DNA from: Lunularia cruciata
Lineage: Eukaryota > Streptophyta > Marchantiopsida > Lunulariales > Lunulariaceae
DNA: 64,000 nucleotides
Direction: 5' to 3'
Assembly (NCBI GenBank): GCA_948567375.1
Contig: OX419758.1
Location: 41,793,001-41,857,000, forward strand
Shown: positions 1 through 12,174 of the stretch, piece after piece
How the letters are laid out: every line of letters begins with the position of its first letter
How positions within the stretch are numbered: the first letter of the stretch is position 1
Translations under genes and position numbers: made by a program
The notes under the pieces: generated by a model
Databases searched by the model: none
What the model was told of the DNA's origin: nothing
The model's input: only the letters and a program-made list of their open reading frames with translations

Positions 1-2995
1 AGCGTTAAACAACACATGTAAACAACGTGTAATCGAAGCCCAAAGAGCTAGACATGAACTCTTAAGCAATCTGAGAACTGAAGTCGGGCAGGAACCATGA
101 AGTAGAAAGATGGATAAGAACCACAAAAAAGAAAACATCCGAAGGAGTATTAGCTGAGGATGGGTGGGGTGGAGTGGAGCGAAGTGGGAGAGGAGTGGAA
201 GATGTCTTGGCTGAGTCAAAGCGAAACGGAAGAGGATTGGGTACGAGAAAAAGAAATAGAAGCCGTTCTCTGAAAGGAGAAGCAGAGCGAGGAGTACCGG
301 ATAGAGTACTACTCTATCTATACATGCGCTGTGATCGTATGAGTGTTAAAACATTGAAAAATTGAAGGAAGCGGAAGGCGGCCATAGTAAAGCTCCACGA
401 AAGCTTGTCCGACTTCATTCGTGCCTAACGTACCGCCGAAGTAGCTGAGTGAATGTCAACACCCCTCGTACCGAGTTTCTGTTCAAAAGTTCATGAGTAC
501 CAAAACAAACTCGATTGCTCCCCAAAGTGCCACTCAAAGGAAAAGAAAGGAAAAGAAAAGGCTGAGAAATATGTGTACCAGCAATGTCATGTAAAAGCTC
601 TCCTGAATTTCAGCAAATTGGAAGGAAAGAGTCAAATCAAGTGTAGAAATAAGAATAGTCAAAATAATGCGGACTGCAAAATAATATCGAGACAAGAAAA
701 TTTTGTATGATTGTAAATAGAAGAAGAAAGGAAAGAAATGTGAGGTACTTGGTAAATACTTGAAAGAAACCCATGATTATTTAGAGGCAAGCATAACACA
801 ACAAAGTAACCTAATGATACAATTCTAGAGTACAAGCTTGTTAAGGGTAACCAACGACAACTGAGATGGAATCATACACGAACGGGAAGGAGCGAGCTGT
901 ATCAATCGAGGAAATTAAGAGAAGAGAGCTAGACAAAATGAACATTAACCAAAGAGGAGGGGAGGGGGGGGTTGAGGAGAAGGAAAGCCTCGGGTGCCGT
1001 GAGGAAGAGGAGCTATAAGGCAAGGTGAGTCCACGTATAAGTATAACGACAGACTTGCACCAACGTGTAAGTATCTTGATAGATTATTATATTATACCGA
1101 ATATTGAAGATATCAATTAACCATATATTTGTAAGCCCTACCTAAGTAGTGAGGGTTTCGAGTTCTTGTGAATATCCACTAAACATGCAGAAAGAAAAGC
1201 TGGTGAAAAGTACTAAGCAGAGAGGAGAAAAGAAAGATCATTGAAGAACAATAAGAGGCAAGCAATAGCATTAGAGGAGTGTGAGAGAACGAGACAATGT
1301 AAGCGTGGGGCGACGTGGGGGAGAGGGGCTGTAGAACAGAGTGGGTCCCATGCAAGTAAACAGACAAGCAACCGGATTATATAAGATATCGAATATGTAT
1401 TATATACAAAGACACTTAAGTATAATACAAGTAGTGAGAGACTCGGAGGCTGCAGGCTTCTTGGTTCCAAAATATTATGAAGGATTAAGTTCCACATACA
1501 TCAATCCTTACTGGTTTCAGTCGTATGATAGAGTATAGTAAGACGATCCACTTGTTTAATTCTATCGGGAATGGGAATGCTCTAAATTTCTGAAGGGAAA
1601 AGAGACCCAGAATGTAGAAGAGCATCGGAAGTCAAATCAATGTTCGCTCTTGCATGAGACAACTTACAGCGTCAAATTGTACCTGCTTGAACAGAACTGC
1701 AAGCCACACAATAAAATGGATATACTAAATTAAGATAGAGGGGAGAGAATGACAGCATATAGCATATGCGACTTCCACCACGATAACTAAGCAAACAAAC
1801 CTAAAGGATCAGTTTGCCATAAGAGCCGAGAGCAGAATCTAGTCTTCAGATTTTTCTTCTTAAGTTTTCTTCTCAAGTCAATGATTCCGTCCATGAAATT
1901 CACAGGCCACTATGGGAGTAAAGTCGCTTCTATCGGTAAATATCGATAAGATACTCATGTAATGAAATCTTTCAGAGCTTAATCAAGGTGGCCTGTAGAT
2001 TTCAAAGACTGAATCACTGGCTTGAGTACAGATACCATCTTGTACAGGATGAAAACAAACTCCATCTTATACACGATAGGTAAATAACCAGGTTTTCTCT
2101 TGCTCTAGACTCTGCTTTCCAGATCAAATTACTCCGTTTACAAAGTTCACAGGCCACATCAGAATACATCTCCGCTCGCACCGTCAATTTCGGCAAGATA
2201 TCGATTTTGTGAAATCCTCCAGAGTTGCTATTGCCGCCATCACTAGATGGCCAGTAAACCTCATACACTGGGTCATAGACCTGAAAACGTATCCAAGAGA
2301 ATTCCTGCTGTAACGACAGCAAAACTCCTTCTAAACAATATGAAAAGAGAATTGCCGATCTCAGGAGGACTAGGAAGCAACGAGGACTGTTGATTGCTTG
2401 AAGCATATTTGAAGTAAAATATAGTCGACATGCCCTTAGATTTCCGAGTGAATCATAGACCAACCAAGCAACAACATTCTAGACAAAACACAAGCCACAG
2501 TCAACACAGGAATGCACAAAAATGAAAGGAAAATAAAACAACTGGGCCAGGAATAACCAGCAGATACCAAAAACACTGAGACATTCAAAACGATACCATG
2601 CCAAGGAAGATTATTCTCCAACCTCGAGGTGAAGAGGCTCTGGATCCACAGGAACTGCAAATGGCTCTAGCAGCAGCTAGCCTTGCCCTGAAAGACTTTT
2701 AATTAGATAGCCAAATTAAAGAACAATAACGAGCGAGCACAAAATGTCTAACGGCAGAAGGAATAATTTTCAAACAAATGAACATGCTCTGCAAATACAC
2801 AGATCTGTGCAACGCGAATCAGCCCGCGACACGAACTCTTCCTGAATGATGAAGAGATTAGCACACGGAAATTTCCCTTGAAAAATCGGAATCTGAATGA
2901 GGGATTCGAACTTTCTGGCTGTGTACAATTTAATTTAATCTAAATGTTCTATTTTTATGAATTCCTGAACTTGAGTGTATTCACCGGGAGATAAT
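1..2995. other. unassigned low-coding region
   Basis: I find no convincing gene here. The longest leftward open frame (2014-2463, 149 codons) has no motif I recognise and no clear codon pattern. Segments near 1900-1990 and 2140-2245 look weakly alike (both contain a 'ttcacaggccac' phrase followed by similar text), which hints at an old duplication. A purine-rich tract lies at about 905-1015. No LTR, RT or transposase signature was seen. An intron-rich or lineage-specific gene cannot be excluded. Confidence 0.4.
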
Positions 2996-2999
2996 CAAT

Positions 3000-3345
3000 A
3001 GGAGAGCAATCACATCACAATAGGTGATGTTTCTTCGTATGCTCGAGCGGTGCGTAGATCCTTGCGAGAATGCTCGAGAGTTGCGTAGATCCTGCGAGAA
3101 TGCTCGAGTGGTGTGTAGACCCGTACCCGTACGATCTGTGTAGCTCGGATATTTTGAGTGCAGTCGAGCAGATTCATCATATAGACTCTATTTATTTATT
3201 GGAACTTAACCCATGTACTTTTTTGCTTTTTTTTTCTCTCCCTTGTACGGGCTCGATGGGTCTTTCCCTCTTTCATTTTTCCCACACGCGGTCGCCTTTT
3301 ACCCTTTATAAAGAAAAGAGACTGACTGTCAATCTGTAAGTACGA
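3000..3345 (+). mobile_element. 5'-truncated LINE tail (RLE-type family)
   Basis: This stretch matches the 3' end of the long LINE copy at 37963-38173. It holds the end of the ORF (the phrase coding ITLGDVSS), a poor version of the first tail hairpin, a T-rich tract, CTCTCCCTTGTACGG, and the terminal TCGCCTTTT. It also holds a local triplication of about 30 bp at 3041-3120 that is absent from the other copies. It is a dead 5'-truncated insertion. It faces a second tail on the other strand 460 bp away. Confidence 0.85.
3041..3120 (+). repeat. ~30-bp tandem triplication inside a LINE tail
   Basis: Three successive units begin with 'tgctcgag' and continue with a 'gtagatcc..gcgagaa'-like phrase. 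Only one such unit exists in the sibling tails at 25000 and 38000, so the expansion happened after or during this insertion. Confidence 0.8.
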
Positions 3346-3805
3346 TATATAAATTTTCCCAAAAACCTGTATTTCTTTTTGATTTTTCTTAACATTTATT
3401 TTATTTTTATTTTATATATATTATGAAATTTAAATTGAATAAATGTGTGTGTTATACCAATGCACTATTTCTCGTGTGTGTCATATCAATGCAAATTTTC
3501 AGCTTTATGCTACTGTATAATATACGGAACATTTATTTCAGTTTTCGTTGAAGATACAGGTTTGAGGAATTTTAATCTTTATCTATGTGTAGAAGAATTG
3601 ACTGACTCAGTAATCAAAGACCTCAAAGTAACCTCTTACGAACTAGAAAAGAAGGCTATGACTTTCTTCTCTTGTAATAGTCAATCAGTAATGAAATCAG
3701 AAAATAAGATATACTATCCGCTAATGAACCCTCGTGTTCTCCATGTGAGAGAGAGGAGAGTTAAGTGAGTTTCGATGTCCACATTGAATCGAGCTGATTA
3801 TATAA

Positions 3806-4062
3806 TAGGGGTGAAAGGCAACCGCGTAGGAAGAAGGAAGGATGGGAAGACCCCATCAAACCGTACAAGGGAGAGGAAAAAAAAAAGTAACATGGGGCTA
3901 AGCCCCAATAGAGTCTATATGAGAAATCTGCCCTATCGCACCTAAGATATTAGAGGTATGCAAGCTACACCATTGGAGCATTCGAAGAAATATCACCTTA
4001 TGTGATTACTCTCTTATGAATTGCACCAACCATTGCCTTCTGTAGAGCAATGAACACAATGT
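3806..4062 (-). mobile_element. 5'-truncated LINE tail, inverted
   Basis: The reverse strand matches the LINE 3' end, with the order GCCTTT terminus, CCCATCC hairpin arm, T-tract (read as A10 on the plus strand), and the GGGGCTTAGCCCC hairpin at about 3894-3906. It then enters the last ~100 bp of coding sequence. The element reads leftward and is truncated at about 4062. Confidence 0.85.
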
Positions 4063-4243
4063 TTAAAATATATTATTAATATCCTAAATATTACTATATG
4101 CTAAATTATTATATAATATACAAAAATACTTGTGAAATTTATTTTGATACTGCTTTTTACATTTCAGGAATAGTGCTCAACTATCGTTATATTCTCCTAT
4201 TTCAGGTTCTTGGTCAATTAAACCACTATTGATTATGGCAACA

Positions 4244-4333
4244 GGTATCTATGATCTAGAAAGAAAAAATATTATAATGCGCATTCATGGTATCTATGAT
4301 CTAGAAAGAAAAAATGTTATAATGCACATTCAT
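4244..4333. repeat. two 45-bp direct tandem units
   Basis: Unit 1 (4244-4288) and unit 2 (4289-4333) begin with 'ggtatctatgatctagaaag' and differ at only a few bases. They are a recent local duplication in non-coding DNA. Confidence 0.9.
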
Positions 4334-4976
4334 GGGAGTATCAAGGTCTAATATTGCTCATAGAATTCCTCATTATTATGTATGCCTCCACTTGGTACCT
4401 CATCATATCCAAATTATTTGTTTTTTTAGGTGGCTGGATTGGATAACGAAAAAAATCTTGGACTAATTACGGATTTGTTCGGAAATGATACCTGCCATAT
4501 CTTTAATTTTTTTAGGAGAAAAGTACAAAAATGTGGATGGAAAAAGAACTGATCAGATAAATAACTTAAAAAGCAAGATTCTCTTTCCTCCCGGAGAATG
4601 TTATTTTGGTATTCCATATTGTGTTTTTATTGCAAAGAAAAAATGTGTACCACCTCAAGTATAAATAATAAGGCTTCATATTATATTTTGCATTCAAATT
4701 TCATTTTATCCAGTTCTTGTTCATCTTTCTTTCATATCCTCTGGACTACTTGGTCTTTTACTTTTTGTCTTCCACACTTTATAAGAGAAAGAATGGGACA
4801 AATAGAATCTATTGTCTTCTTAGACATTGACCTTTAAATTTTTTTGCATCTATGTGATGTGAAAATATTAGTTTCATTAGTTCATACTAAATATTATATA
4901 GTTATACTTTCTTATATGTTTTCCTTATATCAAATGAACATTTAACATTTTGATCAAAAATTATTTATAAAAATAA

Positions 4977-4994
4977 AGAGAGAGAGAGAGAGAG

Positions 4995-5065
<71 letters not shown>
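4977..5065. repeat. compound (AG)n(AT)n microsatellite
   Basis: A run of AG dinucleotides (4977-4998) passes directly into an uninterrupted AT run to about 5065. Confidence 0.98.
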
Positions 5066-5067
<2 letters not shown>

Positions 5068-5369
5068 CCTCTTAACTTACATACTAATAGTTTTTATTAC
5101 TTTGATAATGACAATATAGCAAATATAATGAAGAACCTCATGATTCAAGTATAGAAACAAAATATTGATCATCTCACTCAAGATAGATCTATATTCAGCA
5201 TAAAAAAAATGAAAGGAGCAACATTTAAGGAAGCAATCTTATCTATTTTTCCATATTATAACCATTTGATTTGATAAGAAGAGAATTGTCAGTAAAGTGT
5301 AGAACATTTTGCTTGATTGGAAGCAATATCTTTGTGCCATCAATATGTAACATGATGATCATCAAATTT

Positions 5370-7240
5370 TATCTATTGCAAGCTAATTAGAAACATTTCA
5401 AAATCTTGGTTCAACATTAATTGGATTTATAACTCCAACTGATTCTTGACAAGAATTCAAGAGAGTTCTCACAACAAGTTTCAAGTCGTTAATATCATAT
5501 TACAAAATCTTGGTTCAATATCAAGTAGAGCAACTACAAAGTGGATTTCTAACCCCAATTGATTCCTAATAAGAGTTCAAGAGAGCTCTCACTTCCAAGT
5601 TTCAAGTCATTACTATCACAAGAGAAACACTAGATTGTCTTGGAGAATTGTAGATAGATTGGTTTGGTAAGGAGCTATGTAGTTCAATTTTGGATTATTA
5701 TGGTGAAGTTCTAATGATTCATGAAGGAGAAATATTAGATCCTTTCATATGCAACTTAATGCCTCATAAAAAGATGAAGATAGTCATAAGATAATTTCCA
5801 TGAAAAGCCATGTAGATAACCAAGACAATTATTTCATTTCTCTCTTCAACACTTGTATATTCATATCATCTACAAGTCATGTAAGCATATCATACAATCT
5901 CCAAGGAAATGGCTTGTAGGATGATGTATTACTATGTAGAGCAAACTACTTACAAATATTAATAAAAGCAACTATGTAAAAAGATGCTTTTATTGCAAAG
6001 AAATTGGATTGCATTATAGATTGCCACTAACAAGAGATGAACTCAACAAGTTGCACAAATTGTATCCATAAAGAAGATTAAAACACAAATAAGAAGATCA
6101 AGGTTCTTATTAGGACTATTTATTATCTCTAATAGGATTGAGAGCTCAACATACATATATTTATGTCATCTTCTTATATGATCCAAAATCATCCATATAA
6201 GATTTAAATAGATTATGGTATTAAAAGAATTGCATTTCATTACAATTTACAATTATGAATTTTGTAGGACCAATGAAGAGAAGCATGTTTTGATAGCTAA
6301 TGAAGAAAACTCTTTGATTATTAATCCAATACTTCTCAAGATTATACAAGAAGATGAGGAGTTAAAATTTTTGATTTTAGCATTGGTGTATTATGATATA
6401 ATGTTAAGATTAGCTTAACTTAAGTGTTATTGTGCTCAAGTTTTGATTGTGAAAAGTAACAAATTCAAGTTATTAAGTGATCCAAGTCCTACCTATAGTA
6501 CACTTTTCATAGTTGATAAACATATATATTACCTATCATAATACTTGATAGAAAAGATAATATCTAAATGTAGACATTATTGAGCAAGATTTGATAGAGG
6601 AGATACCAAAATTTATAGTTTGGATCAAATCAATAAAAAGAAGTTGATCAAGTGGAGAAGAAAGTATGAAATTTAGAAGTAGATGATAAGATTCTTCTAA
6701 GTTCTACAAATTGGATATATATAACTTACCTAAGGTCAACTTTTTAGCTAATGAATACCATTTAGAATAAATTTTCTTCCTAATATATTTATAAGTGAAT
6801 CTTCTTATTACTTATCTCCAATGGATTTAAAATAACTTGATGCATTTGACAAAGAGGGATTTTTATTAAGCATGTACCTTATATTAAGTGTACTTGTGTT
6901 TGATTCTAAAGAGAAATTAGAGATCTTCACTCATGCATTTATTATATGGATTGAATAAATAAAATTTAAATAATACTTACACATTTTGTTATATAGATGA
7001 TGATTTGTTGGATCAATCAAGTGGATTTAAATTGTTCACCAAGTTGGATCTTTACAATAGTACATACATATCTCATTCACAAATAATTCATGCATAAAGT
7101 TTTGGGACTTTGAATGGATTAAATTTTCTTAGCCTTATCACTACTACTAAAATATTCAATAATTAAATGCATGGAATACAAATCCATCAAGTTGCTTTCA
7201 AGTTTTGATGTTGTAATCAATTCAACTATTTAGCAAAAAT
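5370..7240 (+). pseudogene. strongly decayed Ty3/gypsy relic (gag knuckle and RT remnants)
   Basis: No open frame survives, but conserved islands read on the plus strand in the right order. A zinc-knuckle-like CFYC...H remnant lies near 5980-6030. An RT entry 'SPMDLK' lies near 6820, followed by an EGFL/DSKE-like stretch. DLLDQSSG...FTKLDLYNS lies at about 7008-7070, matching the palm segment that precedes the catalytic YLDD in gypsy RTs. Stops and frameshifts separate all of these. A direct repeat of ~100 bp (5399-5500 and 5503-5619, both starting 'caaaatcttggttcaa') lies in the presumed gag end. No LTRs could be found. It is an old relic with no function expected. Confidence 0.6.
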
Positions 7241-7375
7241 GATTATAAAGGGTAAAAGATTGTCATGTGTACCATTCCTTATTCCTAGGAAGAGATACAC
7301 AAGGACTTTTGAAGTTATGTATTATGAACATTTCCACTTACAAATTTCAACTTGTGAGACCTATTCATTATCAGA

Positions 7376-7887
7376 GTTGTTGTGCGCATATACATCACTA
7401 CACAACATACATCATTGTCAATAACATACATTGTTGTAAACAACATACACTATAGAAGCACACCTCACACATAAGTCATACATGAACTCTAAAGTGCCAC
7501 AATAATCAGTTTGTTCTTCCACTCAAATCACATTCAAATCAGGTATGTACTTGATCCTTCACTCAACAATCTACCAACAAGGGGCACTGATTATAGTCAA
7601 GCCATACCCACTCTAGCTAAGAGATTCCAGGTGAATCTCGTCGGCCTTTGTCCACCATAGCTAGGAACTCAAAGGCTCAACATTATAGAGGTGAGCTCTT
7701 TGGAGTTGCACTTTGAAGGTATACCCCTCTACTCGACCTAGGTCTCTAGCCTTGATGACATTGGTGACTGCACGTCCGATAGTGCAAATGGTGCAAGTGA
7801 TGGTGGGTCACACTATGTGATCAATAGCCCTAATATAAAGTTGGACAGTCAACAAGTAGTCCATAAGTAACTATCAAAATACTTATG
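7376..7887 (+). repeat. dispersed repeat, copy A left part (interrupted by gypsy)
   Basis: This stretch aligns along its length with 27853-28350, sharing the phrases 'gactctaaagtgccacaata', 'cacccactctagctaagaga' and 'gtcggcctttgtcca'. The match resumes beyond the gypsy element at 14515-14583, so the retrotransposon landed inside it. Ends of TGTTG and CAACA type suggest a possible solo LTR, but I found no target duplication. Its family is unknown. Confidence 0.75.
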
Positions 7888-8634
7888 TGTGGTACTTCGA
7901 GGACAAGAGAACTCTTCAAGAGAGATACAAAAAAGAATACATAGATTTTGAATCCTCTGATGCCCCAAAGGAGCTCCTTCTCTTTATTATATAGCCAAGG
8001 AGGATCTCCTCCAAGGAAGCTTCACCATAGGATTAGGTACATGGATAGGTGACCTATCAGCATGCTCCAACTTAGATTACTTGCTTGGATGGTTGATATG
8101 TTGGTCTTGGTCCCATCCGGTTGGTCAAACAAGCTTTGACCAAAGGGAATCTTTTAGGGAATCTTCTTGTAGGAATCTCAAAATCATGTGGGTGAGGTAT
8201 TGTTGGAAAGCTCTCGGTGAAACAAACCAAGGGGAAGGAAGGCCAATCTATTCTCCATTGGCAAGAATGTACACATTTTCAAGGCCCAATTCATCCGTTT
8301 ACGCCTCCGAAATTACCTCTAAAGTTTAGGCTTATTTTGGCTTTTTCCCTATAAGTGGAAGTGCTCTTTTGTTGATACCTCTATCTGATCTACGTTCTCC
8401 ATCATGTGCAACATCCTTCTAGATGTTACCACCCCAAGTTTCACCTTTAGATCATATGCCTAACTATTGATTCTAAAGTTTCCAAGCATGTTTCGGTTTT
8501 TTGGCCTATTAGTAGAAGTACTCTTTTTGTGATACCTCTAGCTTATCTACTTATTCCATCATGTATAACATCCTTCCAAATGTTACCAAAGCAAATTTCA
8601 TCTCTAGATCATCTATCTAGCTATTGGTATTACA
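7888..8634 (-). repeat. 3' LTR of the chromovirus
   Basis: It aligns end to end with 13764-14514. It contains an internal imperfect duplication of ~115 bp (about 8365-8480 and 8515-8625), each unit with 'tgatacctct' followed by 'ccatcatgt' and 'atcatctat'-like text. The same duplication is in the other LTR, so it predates insertion. Confidence 0.92.
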
Positions 8635-8650
8635 AACCTCCATCCTTTTA
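8635..8650 (-). other. polypurine tract of the chromovirus
   Basis: Read on the minus strand, the bases immediately before the 3' LTR are AAAAGGATGGAGGTT, a purine run in the place where plus-strand DNA priming is expected. Confidence 0.75.
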
Positions 8651-8674
8651 AGACACAACGTCCTCGTTGCGAAG

Positions 8675-9930
8675 CTATTGCTCAAAAGGTTTCACTGACA
8701 TTGGTGCATGTGTCAAGTTGGTTGTTGGCTCCCATGTTGCCTCATACAAGGGGTATCCTTTCCAATGTACTAGATGTTCCATACGTGGATGGTGAGTACC
8801 CCGGATGCGCTTCAGGAGAATGCCTTCAACTTCATACTCCTCCGTGTCATCAACCAAGGTTGGACAAGGTCGACTTTCTTGGATGGAAGAGAAGTGGGGC
8901 GGCCGGGGAGCATATCACCATGATAAGGAAACATGAAACACCGGGTGGATCTTCATATGTGGCGGTAGCACGAGTTGATAGGCCACGGCTTTGATGCAAC
9001 AAAGGATGGAGAAAGGTCCAATAAAATGAGATTTGAGCTTATGAGGACCAACTAACTTGAGGTTGGTGGTTGATAGCCAAACTTGATCTCCCACATTGAA
9101 TTTCATGTGTTGGTAGTGTGCATTTGCATATTTTCTTTTGCCAATTTTGGACAATCTGTAACCTGTGTTTGGCATGCTCCACTCCTATTGGATTCTAGAA
9201 ACAAAATTGTTGACAACGTCCACCTTGGTAGCCACCGAATGGACCTTCATCAAGCTTGAAGGTGTGAAAGGATGCTCTCTATACATAAGAAAGATGGTGT
9301 GACTTGTATAGAGGCATTCATTGAATTGTTGTATGTAAATTCCACGTAAATTCCAATGGGAGTCCCAACTCTCTTGCTCATCCAAAGTAAAGCCTCAAAG
9401 CATGTCCTCAATAGTGCAATTTTCCCTCTTTGTTTTTCCATCAGTTTGTGGATGGTAAGCTATAGATATAGCCAATTTGGTTTTGAAGAACCCAAAGAGT
9501 GTTCTCCAAAACAAACTAGTGAATTGAGTGCATATATCTGTGATGAGCACTCGAGACAAGCCATGATAGGAAAAGACTACATCTAAGTACAATTGAGCTA
9601 GTTGTAGGGCAATCACATCCTTGGTGGTAGGACGTACCTGAATCATTTTGTTGAGTCTGTCGACAAAGACTATGATGGAATCAAACCCAGAGGTGGTCTT
9701 GGGCAATTCACAAACCAAATCCATGTTTACCTATTCCCAACGTTGTGTAGGAGTGGGGAGAGGTTAGAGGAGTCTTGTGGGAGCTTGATTAGAAGCCTTA
9801 TTTTGTTGACAAAGTAGGCCACTCTGAACATATTCCATCACATTTTTGCTCATCTAGAGCCAATAGTAATGGTGTTTGATTGCATCCAAGGTCTTGTCCA
9901 TTCCAACATGACTTGCAATAATAGAATCAT
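8675..9930 (-). pseudogene. chromovirus integrase with C-terminal chromodomain
   Basis: The order on the minus strand starts with a damaged HHCC zinc-binding head (about 9780-9930; H..H are visible, but the first Cys of the CxxC pair is lost). The integrase core (9395-9724) follows, with MDLVCELPKT (first Asp) and TDICTQFTS (second Asp). The AYHPQTDG motif continues as KTKREN, so the expected catalytic Glu is Lys. Then comes the GPY/F-like region (8915-9175: DQVWLSTTNL, GPFSIL, HPVFHVS). Finally there is a chromodomain (8675-8857: EYEVEGIL...EHLVHWKGYP...ATWEP) with the aromatic and WKG signature. Several frame breaks separate these. The chromodomain would have targeted integration to marked chromatin. 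Confidence 0.9.
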
Positions 9931-10225
9931 GACATTTTGCTAAGATGGTGGTTCTTAGATTTGTATCATCGGGGATCCACAACCTACCATCATGGAAGGT
10001 GAGTCCTTAGGTGCTAATGATGCCTTTGAATGATTGAGCATCTACAATCTGTGGATTAGTTTTTGTAGCAACAAGAATCTTGGGCCAAAATTCAAGGTTC
10101 ATCTTGATTTCCACCACCAAATTGTTTTCTATTGGCATTTCGGTGAATGCATCTGCAAGTTGCTTCTTGCCTTCTACATATGTGATTGTCATGTTGAATT
10201 GATGTCTCCATTTTGCCCATTGAAT

Positions 10226-10714
10226 CTATTGATGAGAAAGATCCTTTTGAGTATCAAGGTAGACTAGAGGTTTGTGGTCCGTCTCTACCAAAAATGCCTT
10301 CTCATCCAAATAGTGCTTCCAATGCTTGGTTGCAAGGACAATGACTAGCTCTTCTTGTTTGGTGGTGTGATAGTTGCATTTTGCTGGTAACAACTTACAA
10401 GAGAAATATGCAATTGGGTGCCATCCATCTTGCCAGTCTTGTTGTAGGACTTCTCCATTTACTACACCTAATGGAACTATAGTCATCTTGATTGAACATT
10501 TTGGGTCATACCATTTCAAGACTGATGCATGTAGTAATGCATTTTTCAACTCTTGAAAGGCCAATTCTTGGTTCCCCATATCCACTTCTTCCCCTTGTCT
10601 AATAGTATTGTTAGAGGTTGTGAGATCTTGGAGAAGTCCTTGACAAATCAACAATAAAACCCCATCAATCCCAAGAAACTCTTGAGTTGAGTCTGATCTT
10701 CTAGAGCACTCCAT
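10226..10714 (-). pseudogene. chromovirus RNase H segment
   Basis: The frame reads AFQELKNALL (the RT connection), GWHPIAYFSCKLLPA, NYHTTKQEELVIV and VETDHKPLVYL, the signatures of the gypsy RNase H region. The usual D-A-S first catalytic position is altered to I-V-P in KMTIVPLG. It lies just downstream of RT in the same element and is out of frame with it. Confidence 0.88.
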
Positions 10715-10739
10715 TTTTGAATGACCTCTATTTTATCTG

Positions 10740-11446
10740 TTAATACTTGGATACCCTCTGCACTTACTCTATGCCCTAAGTAGTCTACTTCAAATTTGCC
10801 AAACTTGCACATTGAGATTTTGGCATACAGTTGATTATGTTGTAGAATCTAGAGGACTTCTCGTAGATGTTACTTGTGCTTTGTCAACGTCCTATTGTAG
10901 ACTAAGATGTCATCAAGAAAAAGGACAACAGATTTATCCAAGTACGGACAAAATATGTCATTCATCAAACTCATGAAAGTGGCTAGAGTGTTGGTGAGGC
11001 CAAACAGTATCACCAAGTACTCAAAGTGACCATATCTTGTTTGAAAGGCTATTTTGTGTATGTCTTCTTCTGCAATCCTGATTTGGTTGTAACCACTCCG
11101 CAAATCAAGTTTGGTGAAGTGCCTTGCCCCATTGAGTTGATCAAACAAGTCATCCATGTGAGGTAATGGACATTTTTTCTTCACTATTTGTTGATTCAGT
11201 CCTTGGTCAAATGCACATGCGTATTGTTCCATCCTTCTTCTTCACAAAAAATACATGAGCTCCATATGGTGATACGGGTTGGATAAACCTCTTTTGCAAC
11301 ATATCCTTGATTTGAGCTGTACACTCCTCCAACTCTTGAGGTGATAGTTGATATGGGGCCTTACAAGGAAGTGTCTTCCCAGGATGTGTCTCAATTTTAT
11401 GATCTACTCTCCCTTTTGGTGGTAAACCTACGGGTAATTCATCCAA
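10740..11446 (-). pseudogene. chromovirus reverse transcriptase segment
   Basis: Two overlapping minus-strand frames cover the RT. The first has GRVDHKIET, APYQLSPQELEE and [13 protein letters not shown]. The second has [38 protein letters not shown] and the catalytic [11 protein letters not shown] frameshift at about 11210-11230 separates them. The catalytic FLDD is intact although the gene as a whole is broken. Confidence 0.92.
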
Positions 11447-11828
11447 AAAGACATCTTAGAACTCATTGACCACATCTTTCAATTTCTCAAGAATTTATCC
11501 ATTGTGTTGGGCACTCTAGAATTCTCTTATTAAACCCATGAAACATCTATTTGTCTTACCAATAGATGTGGTCTTTATGACATACAGAGGCAACTCTTGC
11601 CTTTGTGATCTTCCTTTAATCTCAAAGATCTTCCATTGACTAGTTTCAGTATTTTATTTCTCCAATCCACCATGAGGTTGTAGTGCTCCATCCATGACAT
11701 ACCTAAGATTTCATCATAACAAGCTAGTTATATCACTCACCACTTGATTGCTTCTCAATACCTTCCTACAAAGAGTATTATCTTTCTTGGTTACAACTCA
11801 ATCCTCTCTATCTGACCATTAGGTAACT

Positions 11829-12071
11829 CTACTTTGTCATTCCATCCTTCTCTAGTTTCATCCCCAACCTTATTGCAACAGAGTGAGACAAGAAATTCTC
11901 TGTTGCCCTAGGGTCTATCAACACTCTCATTGGATTGCCTTTTAGCATTCCATTTACAACAATTGATTGTTCATTTATCTTCCTCCTTCTTTGCACACTT
12001 GTCCTCTTCTTTTGCTTGCTTTTACTCTTCTTCACCAAGCTAGTAAGGCCACAAGTTACATTTATTGGCAA
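11829..12071 (-). pseudogene. chromovirus aspartic protease segment
   Basis: The frame VVNGMLKGNP...VLIDPRATENFLSHS matches the retroviral-type protease entry, which normally reads D-S-G-A. Here it is D-P-R-A, so the catalytic triplet is lost although the Asp remains. It sits between the gag knuckle and the RT, as in gypsy elements. Confidence 0.82.
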
Positions 12072-12174
12072 TCTTTGTTTTCTGATGTGATTTCCATATC
12101 TTCTTCTTCAATTCATCTCTCCATGTGGTTCAAAGGTTGCTTGTATGAGGCTGAGGGCCTCCAAGATGACGAGC

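Noticed and set aside
2880-2930. tRNA B-box-like 'GTTCGAATCCC' on the minus strand
   Set aside because: The flanking bases do not pair as a T-stem and no acceptor stem or A box is present at the right distance.
7376-7887. Solo LTR with TGTTG...CAACA ends
   Set aside because: No target-site duplication could be seen around either copy, so it is listed only as a dispersed repeat.
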